DNA from: Clostridia bacterium
Lineage (GTDB): Bacteria > Bacillota > Clostridia > Christensenellales > UBA3700
NCBI GenBank assembly: GCA_029061605.1
Contig: JAIDRT010000061.1
Coordinates: 1 to 35,393 of the forward strand
Direction: 5' to 3'
Length of the DNA: 35,393 nucleotides
In this document: positions 18,594 to 25,617 of the stretch, in pieces
How the letters are laid out: every line of letters begins with the position of its first letter
Numbering within the stretch: the first letter of the stretch is position 1
Position numbers and translations under genes: made by a program
The notes under the pieces: model-generated
Database searches by the model: none
Told to the model about the DNA's origin: nothing
What the model saw: the letters and a program-made list of their open reading frames with translations, nothing else

Positions 18594-18631
18594 GATGAAT
18601 TTTTTGAGCGTCAATGACAACTAAAAAACCA

Positions 18632-18657
18632 AAATACCGCCTTTGACAGCGGTATTT
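18632..18657. terminator. Intrinsic terminator of the ABC exporter operon
   Basis: AAATACCGC (18632-18640) pairs with GCGGTATTT (18649-18657) over an 8-base loop. On the minus strand it is followed by TGGTTTTTTAG. It is about 125 bases after the second ABC gene. Confidence 0.75.
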
Positions 18658-18783
18658 CGGTAAAGTTTATAAAAGGTCGTACATTAGAAATAGTCAATTG
18701 TGTTATTACATACAGTTTAGCATCAAAAAATCAAAAATGCAATACCCATTTTGAAAATTTTACATTGTATTTAATCTATTCTG

Positions 18784-21030
18784 TCATCTCGACTTTCTCC
18801 CCACCGTCTCATCAATGCTTATGCCCAAAAATTGAGCATTGTACAATTCTGCATAAAAACCGTCTTGCGCAAGCAATTCTTCGTGTCTGCCCTGCTCAAC
18901 GATATCGCCGTCTTTAAGTACCAAAATATTGTCGGCGTCTCTAATAGTGGAAAGCCTGTGAGCAATTACAAAACTTGTTCTGCCTTGCATAAGAGTATTC
19001 ATTGCCTGCTGAATTAGCATTTCGGTGCGAGTATCAACAAGGCTCGTTGCTTCGTCGAGTATCATAATTTCGCAGTCTGCCAGTATGGCTCTTGCAATAG
19101 TCAAAAGTTGTTTTTGTCCTTGCGAGATATTTCCTGCGTCAGCATTTATGACAAAGTCATAACCTCCCGGCAAAATGTTGATAAAGTGATCTGCGCAAGC
19201 AAGTTTTGCCGCCTTTATGACCTCTTCGTCAGTCGCGTCAAGTCTGCCGTAGCGGATATTCTCCATTATAGTATCATTATAAAGCCAAGTATCTTGCAAG
19301 ACCATTCCTATATGCTTGCGCAAGCCTGCGCGCGAAAATTCCTTTATATTTTTACCGTCTACGTATATATCGCCTGAGTTGACGTCATAGTATCTCATCA
19401 ACAACTTTACAAGAGTTGTCTTACCTGCGCCGGTAGGTCCTACGATCGCCACACGCTGACCTCGCTCTACGGCGCTTGTGAAGTCCTTGATTATGATTTT
19501 GTCAGGAGAATATCCGAATTTGACGTGGTCAAAGCGTACGTCTCCGTTAATTCTCTCCACACTCAAAACTCCGCTCTCACGCTCTTCTTCCTCTTCGAGG
19601 AAGGCAAATACTCTTTCCGCCGCCGCTACGGTCGACTGGAACGTATTGGCAACGCTTGCAAGTTGAGTAATTGGCTGGTTAAATTGCCTTACGTATTGAA
19701 CAAACGCCTGAATATTTCCCACGCCCAACGGTCCGCTGACGACCAAATATCCGCCAAGTATACATACCCCGACAAAACTCAAGTTGCCAATAACCTTTGC
19801 GCAAGGCTGCATAAGACCGGAGAAAAACTGCGACGTCCAAGCAGAAGAATACAATTCGTCATTATACTTTTTAAATTCCTCTATACTCTTCTCTTCGCCG
19901 TTGAAAAGTTTGACTACGTTTTGCCCAGAAAACATCTCTTCAATCTGTCCGTTGACGTGTCCAAGATACTGTTGCTGTCTCTTGAAGTATTTTTGAGAAT
20001 TTTTGATTATTATCATTGCTATCACAAGCAAAATAGGCACACTGACTACCGCGATCAACGTCATAAGCGGACTGATTTTGAGCATCATTATCAACACGCC
20101 TATCACCGTCGTAACAGAAGTGAGAAGTTGAGACATACTTTGATTCAAAGACGTGGCTATCGTGTCTATATCGTTGGTGATAAGGCTCATTACTTCGCCA
20201 TTTGTCGTCTTGTCATAAAATTTAAGCGGCAATTTGCCAATCTTTTCATTGAGGTCGCGCCTAAATCTATAAGAGATTTTTTGTGATACGCCGGATAACA
20301 AAAATCCTTGCAAATATGCCATAATTCCGCTCGCAACGACGAGCAACACCAACTTCAAAGCAATTTTGGCAATGGCGTCGAAGTCAATCTCGGGTTTTTC
20401 GTCAAAAGATACTTCCAACACCTCTTGACGGTATGCGTCAGGCACCTGTTCAAGAAAATCTGAAGCCTCAATACCCAACTTTTGGAAAAACTCGCCTATC
20501 GTATGCGACGTTCTGCTTGCGCCTGCAAGCGCGCCAAGGCTTATATTGTCTATTCTTCCGTTCTTGGGAAGCGCGTTAAACGATTGTTTTACTTCTTCAG
20601 GGATTTGAGCGATTATTGCCCCCATACCTGAGTCGTCGGAATTTTCGCCGCCACTCTCCAACAAATTGCGAACGTCGCCTATCGTCATACGACAATACGG
20701 TGAAGATTCCATCATAGAAAGCGTTTGATCGTCAAATTTGAGTTTTGGCACGACAGTATTATATACAGTTTTCTTCATTGCGCCTTCTACCAAGATGTCA
20801 GTCGCTCCACTCAATACGTCCGGCACCGTTATGGTTGCGACAACTCCGCCTATCGCAAGTATAAATGCAATGATTATAACCAGCAAGTCGCTGCGCATAT
20901 AACGCAACAACTTGGCTGAAGTGCCTTTGAAGTCCTTTGCCTTTTCGCCTGTCATTCTTCTGCCGCCCATCGGTCCGCCCATTGGACCTCCCATAGGTCC
21001 GCCGCGAGGTCTTGAATTGTCGTTGCTCAT
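18784..21030 (-). CDS. ABC exporter half-transporter B (canonical-ATPase subunit with large extracytoplasmic insert)
   Basis: 748 residues, longer than the usual 580-620. The order is a Gly/Pro/Met-rich tail (about 8-24, repeated GGPM), a first transmembrane helix (about 48-70), a large outside-facing insert (about 78-218), five more helices (about 220-440) and an ATP-binding domain. Walker A is GPTGAGKT (531-538), Walker B ends D659-E660 and the switch histidine is H691, so its catalytic residues are intact. Its signature reads ISQGQ (635-639) instead of LSGGQ. The insert between helices 1 and 2 resembles the arrangement in BmrD-type subunits (family knowledge). The start overlaps the stop of the upstream subunit gene (ATGA), with GAGGAGG before it. 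The two subunits should form one heterodimeric drug or lipid exporter; the substrate is unknown. Confidence 0.92.
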   Translation of the reverse strand: MSNDNSRPRGGPMGGPMGGPMGGRRMTGEKAKDFKGTSAKLLRYMRSDLLVIIIAFILAIGGVVATITVPDVLSGATDILVEGAMKKTVYNTVVPKLKFDDQTLSMMESSPYCRMTIGDVRNLLESGGENSDDSGMGAIIAQIPEEVKQSFNALPKNGRIDNISLGALAGASRTSHTIGEFFQKLGIEASDFLEQVPDAYRQEVLEVSFDEKPEIDFDAIAKIALKLVLLVVASGIMAYLQGFLLSGVSQKISYRFRRDLNEKIGKLPLKFYDKTTNGEVMSLITNDIDTIATSLNQSMSQLLTSVTTVIGVLIMMLKISPLMTLIAVVSVPILLVIAMIIIKNSQKYFKRQQQYLGHVNGQIEEMFSGQNVVKLFNGEEKSIEEFKKYNDELYSSAWTSQFFSGLMQPCAKVIGNLSFVGVCILGGYLVVSGPLGVGNIQAFVQYVRQFNQPITQLASVANTFQSTVAAAERVFAFLEEEEERESGVLSVERINGDVRFDHVKFGYSPDKIIIKDFTSAVERGQRVAIVGPTGAGKTTLVKLLMRYYDVNSGDIYVDGKNIKEFSRAGLRKHIGMVLQDTWLYNDTIMENIRYGRLDATDEEVIKAAKLACADHFINILPGGYDFVINADAGNISQGQKQLLTIARAILADCEIMILDEATSLVDTRTEMLIQQAMNTLMQGRTSFVIAHRLSTIRDADNILVLKDGDIVEQGRHEELLAQDGFYAELYNAQFLGISIDETVGRKSR

Positions 21031-22766
21031 AAGTCCAATTCCTCCTCTGACAGTTGCGATTTTGCTATATCAAGATAAGTCTTGCAAGTCTTAAGCAAAT
21101 CTTTGTGCTTACCCTCGCCAACTATCTTGCCATCGTCAAGCACTATTATCCTATCGGCATTTTTTATCGTTCCCACACGCTGAGCCACGATAATCACGCA
21201 AGCGTCGCCCATTTCTTCCGCCAAAGCCTGTCTCAACTTGGCGTCAGTCTTGAAGTCAAGCGCCGAAAAAGAATCGTCAAAGACGTATATAGGCGCCTTT
21301 TTGCTTATGGCTCTCGCAATGGCAAGACGTTGTTTTTGTCCGCCTGATACGTTGGAGCCGCCCTGCGCGATTTCCTTTTCAAAGCCCTTCTCACCTGAAT
21401 TGACAAATTCGCTCGCCTGCGCTATATCAACAGCCTTTTGCAAGTCCTGCGCAGTGGCGTTCTCTAAGCCGTAGCCCACATTGGATGCTATATCACCTGA
21501 GAAGAGCATATTCTTTTGAGGCACAAAACCTATATTATTACGCAAATCTTTAATATTAATATCTCTTATGTCTATTCCGTCAATAGTGATTTTTCCGCTT
21601 GTCACGTCCATTAGTCTTGGCAAAAGCGAAACTACAGTGGACTTACCGCTTCCGGTAGAGCCTATCAGCGCAGTAACTTGTCCGCTCTTTGCTTCAAAAG
21701 AAATATTTTCCACGGCAAGAGCGCCGCCGCCATAGCCGTAACTCACGTCTTCAAATTTGACGTCGCCTTTAAATCTCTCGCCTGTGGGCTGTTCTTTCCC
21801 CTCGGCATTTTTGATGGATATTGGCGTATTGAGCACCTCGCTGATTCTGTTGATAGATACCCTTGCTCTAGGCAATACGAGAAAAATCATTGAGATTACC
21901 ATAAACGACATTATTACCTGCAATGCGTACTGCATAAATGCCACCATATTGGCAATTTGAGAAAAATCTTCTACGTATCCGGCAAATATCCATACGATCG
22001 TAAGCATAATCGCATTCATAACTACCGTCATAAGCGGCATAAGCAACGCCATCATTCTCGACGTAAAAAGCGACGTCCGCGTCAATTCGGCATTGGCTTT
22101 ATCAAACTTCTCTTCTTCATACTTCTGCGTGTTGAAGGCTCTGATAACCATCATTCCGTTGAGTTCATCGCCCGCAATTTGATTAACTCTGTCTATTTGC
22201 TTTTGCATTCTGGCAAATTTTGGCTGAACTATTGTCAATGCAATAACTATCAGCACTATAATTATCAATATTGCCACCGCGATTACCCAGGCAAGAGAGG
22301 AAATTCCTCCTGAATACTCAACAGCCATTATGCTTCCACCCACTCCCATTATAGGTGCAAACATAATAAGTCTCAATGAAATTATCGTAAGCATTTGAAT
22401 TTGAGTAATGTCATTAGTGCTTCTTGTAATGAGTGACGATACAGAAAATTTGTTGTATTCTTCGCCCGCAAAATTCATTACCTGCGAAAATACGTCAAAC
22501 CGCAAATCTCTGGAAATCTTGGAGCCTATTATAGAAGATAAAAAGCCAACCGTCACGGCGCATACACAAGCCGTCACGCTCAAAAGTATCATCTTCCAGC
22601 CATAACTCCATATGACCGCCATATCCGACGTACCTACTCCCTTTTCAAGAAGTCCGGACATATAACTGGGAAGTTGCAACTCGCAAATAGCCTCGCCAGC
22701 CAAAAATGCAAGCGAGATAATTATCAAATACCAATATTTGCGATAATACTTTAAAACAGTTTTCAT
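21027..22766 (-). CDS. ABC exporter half-transporter A (degenerate-ATPase subunit)
   Basis: 579 residues from ATG 22766. Six transmembrane helices (about 12-300) are followed by an ATP-binding domain with Walker A GSTGSGKS (369-376) and a normal signature, VSGGQ (473-477). Its Walker B is IYVFDD, with Asp498 where the catalytic Glu is expected, and its switch residue is Gln529 (AQRVGTI) instead of His. Together with the altered ISQGQ signature of the partner subunit this makes one ATP site degenerate and one canonical, as in TM287/288 and BmrCD. No Shine-Dalgarno site is visible at ATG 22766 or at an in-frame TTG 6 bases further out. A possible promoter lies immediately upstream (22781-22810). 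The HAD gene lies about 200 bases upstream. Confidence 0.92.
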   Translation of the reverse strand: MKTVLKYYRKYWYLIIISLAFLAGEAICELQLPSYMSGLLEKGVGTSDMAVIWSYGWKMILLSVTACVCAVTVGFLSSIIGSKISRDLRFDVFSQVMNFAGEEYNKFSVSSLITRSTNDITQIQMLTIISLRLIMFAPIMGVGGSIMAVEYSGGISSLAWVIAVAILIIIVLIVIALTIVQPKFARMQKQIDRVNQIAGDELNGMMVIRAFNTQKYEEEKFDKANAELTRTSLFTSRMMALLMPLMTVVMNAIMLTIVWIFAGYVEDFSQIANMVAFMQYALQVIMSFMVISMIFLVLPRARVSINRISEVLNTPISIKNAEGKEQPTGERFKGDVKFEDVSYGYGGGALAVENISFEAKSGQVTALIGSTGSGKSTVVSLLPRLMDVTSGKITIDGIDIRDINIKDLRNNIGFVPQKNMLFSGDIASNVGYGLENATAQDLQKAVDIAQASEFVNSGEKGFEKEIAQGGSNVSGGQKQRLAIARAISKKAPIYVFDDSFSALDFKTDAKLRQALAEEMGDACVIIVAQRVGTIKNADRIIVLDDGKIVGEGKHKDLLKTCKTYLDIAKSQLSEEELDL

Positions 22767-22780
22767 AATCAACGTGTTAT

Positions 22781-22810
22781 ATTTTAAAATATTTTGATTG
22801 CTTTAGTCAA
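22781..22810 (-). promoter_or_regulatory. Possible promoter of the ABC exporter operon
   Basis: On the minus strand TTGACT (22810-22805) and TAAAAT (22786-22781) are 18 bases apart. The -10 box ends only 14 bases before the ATG, which would leave a leader of about 8 bases. Confidence 0.45.
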
Positions 22811-22909
22811 CTAATCCAAACTACGTTTATTATTATTTAAGTATAATTTACAAAGTCAGTTTTGTAAGTAAAAAAGCGGATATAACAGCAATAATTTGAA
22901 TACTGTAGA

Positions 22910-22929
22910 CAAAATTGGCGGCAATTTTG
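22910..22929. other. Hairpin between the HAD and ABC genes
   Basis: CAAAATTG and CAATTTTG form a perfect 8-bp stem with a GCGG loop. A second small stem (TTGAC/GTCAA around five T residues on the minus strand) adjoins it. The stems are AT-rich and the T-run is weak, so this may be a poor terminator after the HAD gene or an attenuator. Confidence 0.4.
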
Positions 22930-22964
22930 ACAAAAAGTCAAGCAAAGTTGACGCGCCGCTGGCT

Positions 22965-23660
22965 CTATTGAGCCAATTCTTCTATAAGTCTTTCAAGTTG
23001 ACGGTAATTTTTGACTGCATAATCGGGACGAATATCTTTGATTTGCTTATTTTCCCTGTTGAACAATATCGTCTTGATACCGCTGTTTATTCCCCCCTGA
23101 ATGTCCGACGTCAAGGAGTCTCCAATTATATAAACATCCTGCAAATCAACTACGCCTATGTCTTCTAGCGCATAATGGAAAAACTCCTTTGACGGCTTGG
23201 CAAGATCCATCTCTTGAGAAATATACAACTTCTTAAAGTATTTGCCAAGTCCGCTTGCCTTCATACGCATTTTTTGAGTGCGCGTAATGCCGTTGGTCAC
23301 ACAGTATAGATCGTGATTTTGGGATATACGTCTCAAAAATGCCCTTGCGCCTTTAATTATGCGACGGCTATGCGCCATATTTTCTCTGTAAGCGTCGCCT
23401 ACTGCCGTAATATCCTTGCCTTCTATGCCGTAAAAAGCAAATAATTCTTCAAAACGAGAATAAAAAATCTCTTCTCTTGTGATAAGCCCAAGTTCAAACA
23501 TATCCCACATACGCCTGTTGATCTGCTGAAATTTGTAGGCTACGTCTTCTCCGCCGTCAATAGAAAATTGCTCGCAAAGCAAAATTATAGCGTCGCGCTC
23601 TGAATTTTTAAAATCAAGCACCGTATCGTCGGCATCTATGAGCAAAGTCAGTCTCTTCAT
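22965..23660 (-). CDS. HAD-superfamily phosphatase, YjjG-like
   Basis: 231 residues from ATG 23660. HAD motif I is DADDT (9-13; nucleophile D9, acid/base D11). The phosphate-binding motif VTNG, the lysine in AKPSKEFF and the metal-binding motif GDSLTSDI follow in order, with a helical cap between. The DADDT form and cap resemble YjjG-type pyrimidine 5'-nucleotidases (family knowledge), which clear non-canonical nucleotides. An in-frame TTG at 23696 would add residues before the first core strand and coincides with the likely -35 box, so I prefer ATG. No Shine-Dalgarno site precedes it. The stop codon lies in a small TGGCTC/GAGCCA hairpin (22960-22975). Confidence 0.85.
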   Translation of the reverse strand: MKRLTLLIDADDTVLDFKNSERDAIILLCEQFSIDGGEDVAYKFQQINRRMWDMFELGLITREEIFYSRFEELFAFYGIEGKDITAVGDAYRENMAHSRRIIKGARAFLRRISQNHDLYCVTNGITRTQKMRMKASGLGKYFKKLYISQEMDLAKPSKEFFHYALEDIGVVDLQDVYIIGDSLTSDIQGGINSGIKTILFNRENKQIKDIRPDYAVKNYRQLERLIEELAQ

Positions 23661-23667
23661 AGATACT

Positions 23668-23696
23668 ATGATAGCATAAAGCAACTTAAGTTTCAA
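23668..23696 (-). promoter_or_regulatory. Possible promoter of the HAD gene (leaderless arrangement)
   Basis: On the minus strand TTGAAA (23696-23691) and TATCAT (23673-23668) are 17 bases apart. Only seven bases separate the -10 box from the ATG at 23660, so transcription would start at or next to the start codon. Confidence 0.45.
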
Positions 23697-23796
23697 CTTA
23701 TTTGATGGGCAATCTAAAAGCGTTCACAAAATATCCATATCGTCCATATTTTTAATGTCAGTTATTTTAAAGATATTTCTTTATGTCTGCAAACGT

Positions 23797-23825
23797 TTGA
23801 TTATATATGAGTTTTTTGCTATTAT
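23797..23825 (+). promoter_or_regulatory. Promoter of the mscS-like gene
   Basis: TTGATT (23797-23802) and TATTAT (23820-23825) are 17 bases apart, followed by GGAGGA and the start codon at 23857. Confidence 0.6.
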
Positions 23826-23856
23826 AAAGACACAATAATATTTGGAGGATATTTTA

Positions 23857-24771
23857 ATGAACTTTTTATTAAGCGTCGACGTGGACTTTGCGCAATTGCT
23901 TACCAATATTGGCAATTGGCTCGTCACCGAAGGACTTAAAATCGTGCTTGCGCTTGTGATATTCGCAATTTACTGCGCTATAATCAAGGCAATATGCAAA
24001 AAACTTGACAAAAAATTGCAAAAGAAAAACGTCGATTTGACTTTGAGAAAAGTCTCCGTGCCCTGGCTAAAGCGAATACTCATTCTATTGGGATTCGTAT
24101 GCGTGCTGACTTATCTTGGCATAGAGACTTCAGCAATTGCCGCGGCAATAACTTCTATAGGTCTTACAATAGGTCTTGCGCTTCAAGGCTCGCTTGCCAA
24201 TTTCGCAGGAGGCGTGATAATCGTAGTAATGCGTCCTTACAAGATTGGAGACTTTATTGAGTGCGACGGTCAGAGCGGCACAGTTGAAGATATAAAACTC
24301 TTCTACACTTACTTGCGTACCAGTGACAACAAAGTTATCGTAATCCCCAATGGCGTCGCAGGCAATTCGGTAGTCACCAACTACAATGTCAAGGACACAA
24401 GACGAAACGATATTTTGTTTTCGATATCCTATGACTGCGACTTTGAAAAGGCTAAAATCTTGATAAAAGAATGTATGGACAAAAACGAACTTATTCTGCA
24501 AGACCCTGCGCCCTTTATCAATATAAAAGAACACGCCGACAATGCAATTGTAATTCTTGCAAGATACTTTACCAAAAGCGACGACTTCTGGGCGGCGCAT
24601 TGGTATATGATGGAAGCCGTCAAAAAGACCTTTGACGAAAACGGTATCACTATCCCATATCCTCAACTTGACGTGCATATCAAAAAAGACGGCGATATAG
24701 ACGAGGCAAAAATTGCTCAAGAAGTCACAGAGCAAGCAAATAAGCAAAATAAGAAGAAAAATAAAGATTAG
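23857..24771 (+). CDS. mscS: Small-conductance mechanosensitive channel, MscS family
   Basis: 304 residues from ATG 23857, chosen because GGAGGA lies seven bases upstream; an ATG-initiated frame from 23842 would overlap that site. MscS channels open under membrane tension and release solutes in hypo-osmotic shock. Three helices are visible at about 22-47, 70-90 and 93-127. The last is the Gly/Ala-rich pore helix (IGLTIGLALQGSLANFAGG). The beta domain follows (RPYKIGDFIECDGQSGTVEDI, then VIVIPNG), then a cytoplasmic domain and a Lys-rich tail. It is a single-gene unit with its own promoter (23797-23825) and terminator (24809-24839). Confidence 0.93.
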   Translation: MNFLLSVDVDFAQLLTNIGNWLVTEGLKIVLALVIFAIYCAIIKAICKKLDKKLQKKNVDLTLRKVSVPWLKRILILLGFVCVLTYLGIETSAIAAAITSIGLTIGLALQGSLANFAGGVIIVVMRPYKIGDFIECDGQSGTVEDIKLFYTYLRTSDNKVIVIPNGVAGNSVVTNYNVKDTRRNDILFSISYDCDFEKAKILIKECMDKNELILQDPAPFINIKEHADNAIVILARYFTKSDDFWAAHWYMMEAVKKTFDENGITIPYPQLDVHIKKDGDIDEAKIAQEVTEQANKQNKKKNKD

Positions 24772-24808
24772 TTTTAAAAACTTATATTTTGAGCAATAGT
24801 CTTTTAAA

Positions 24809-24839
24809 AATGGCAGTATTTTGGAATTATACTGCCATT
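24809..24839 (+). terminator. Intrinsic terminator of the mscS-like gene
   Basis: AATGGCAGTAT (24809-24819) pairs perfectly with ATACTGCCATT (24829-24839) over a 9-base loop, followed by AAATTTGTT. Confidence 0.8.
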
Positions 24840-24880
24840 AAATTTGTTAAATCAAACTAATTTAGAAGACTGCGACAAAG

Positions 24881-25010
24881 TTGAGATTTCTTCACTTCTA
24901 TCAAAATGACGTAACAAAGACAGAGACCTCTTCACTGCGGTCGAGGTGACATTCTATATTTTCATTAATTTTTTGTATTGTCATTTCGGCCAAAGCGGAG
25001 AGATCTAATC
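24881..25010. repeat. Cluster of dispersed repeats
   Basis: A shortened ATTTC-type copy lies at 24881-24910 (TTGAGATTTCTTCACTTC, then TCAAAATGAC). An ACCTC/GAGGT copy in plus orientation lies at 24922-24952. An inverted, shorter relative lies at about 24979-25010 (GTCATTTCGGCC, then GGAGAGATCTAATC). Confidence 0.7.
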
Positions 25011-25050
25011 TTCTGCCTTAGACTTCACTTAAGATGTTTTTATTTGGATT

Positions 25051-25617
25051 TTAATCAAACGTATGAAAGGCAATCAAATACTCAACTTGTCTATAAAGTT
25101 CTTCTAAAGTCGAATCGTTGACTATTACAAAATCGGCAATGCCCTGCATCTTTTCCGCAGACATCTGCTTTGCAATTATGGATAAAATATAATTCTCTTC
25201 AAAGTTATTTCTGATCTTTATCCGCTCTACTCTTTGGCATTGCTCACTCTTGACGTATACTATTTCGTCAAAGTATTTTGCCATACTCTCGTCAAAAGCC
25301 GAAACTTCTACGTAGAGATTCCCCTCTCCTTCTTTGTATATCTCATCTACTCTTTTGAACACCAAAGGATGAGCGAGAGCGTTGAGTTTTTTGAGTTGCG
25401 CCTCGTCGGAAAAGACAATTTCAGCCAGAGCCTTTTTGTCAATTTCTCCGTCTGTCACTACCCCAAAAAGTTCCCCGACTTGCCTTATGTATTCTCGATC
25501 TTTCAATATATCTTTATATATTTTATCGCAATCGCAAGTCCGCTCCCCAAGTTGGTCCAGACACTCTATAACGCGGCTTTTTCCGCTGCCAATTCCGCCT
25601 ATTACGGCAATCTTCAT
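25051..25617 (-). CDS. coaE: Dephospho-CoA kinase
   Basis: 188 residues from ATG 25617. It catalyses the last step of coenzyme A synthesis, phosphorylation of dephospho-CoA. The P-loop GGIGSGKS is at 7-14. The DCD at 29-31 stands in the usual DAD position, HPLVF (83-87) is the conserved lid-side motif and ERIKIRN lies further on. The usual core strand with PLLFE reads VEVSAFDE here, a mild deviation. The ATG overlaps the polA stop by one base (TAATG), with GGAGG inside the end of polA, so the pair is translationally coupled. polA-coaE adjacency is common in Bacillota. An alternative start six codons upstream would lie inside polA and lacks a ribosome site. Confidence 0.92.
   Translation of the reverse strand: MKIAVIGGIGSGKSRVIECLDQLGERTCDCDKIYKDILKDREYIRQVGELFGVVTDGEIDKKALAEIVFSDEAQLKKLNALAHPLVFKRVDEIYKEGEGNLYVEVSAFDESMAKYFDEIVYVKSEQCQRVERIKIRNNFEENYILSIIAKQMSAEKMQGIADFVIVNDSTLEELYRQVEYLIAFHTFD

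Larger units (their letters stand above)
18289..18783. other. Gene-free region with repeats and the ABC-operon terminator
   Basis: No credible gene. The first 170 bases are AT-rich without recognisable sites. Dispersed repeats fill 18470-18593, the terminator of the ABC transporter operon is at 18632-18657, and the rest is AT-rich. Confidence 0.65.

Noticed and set aside
22960..22975. TGGCTC/GAGCCA hairpin at the HAD stop codon as a terminator
   Set aside because: The stem overlaps the stop codon and is followed by G/C-rich sequence with no T-run.
24130..24747. Long minus-strand frame opposite the mscS-like gene
   Set aside because: The plus-strand frame has an unmistakable MscS pore helix and beta domain; the opposite frame is Cys/Phe/His-rich and has no ribosome site.
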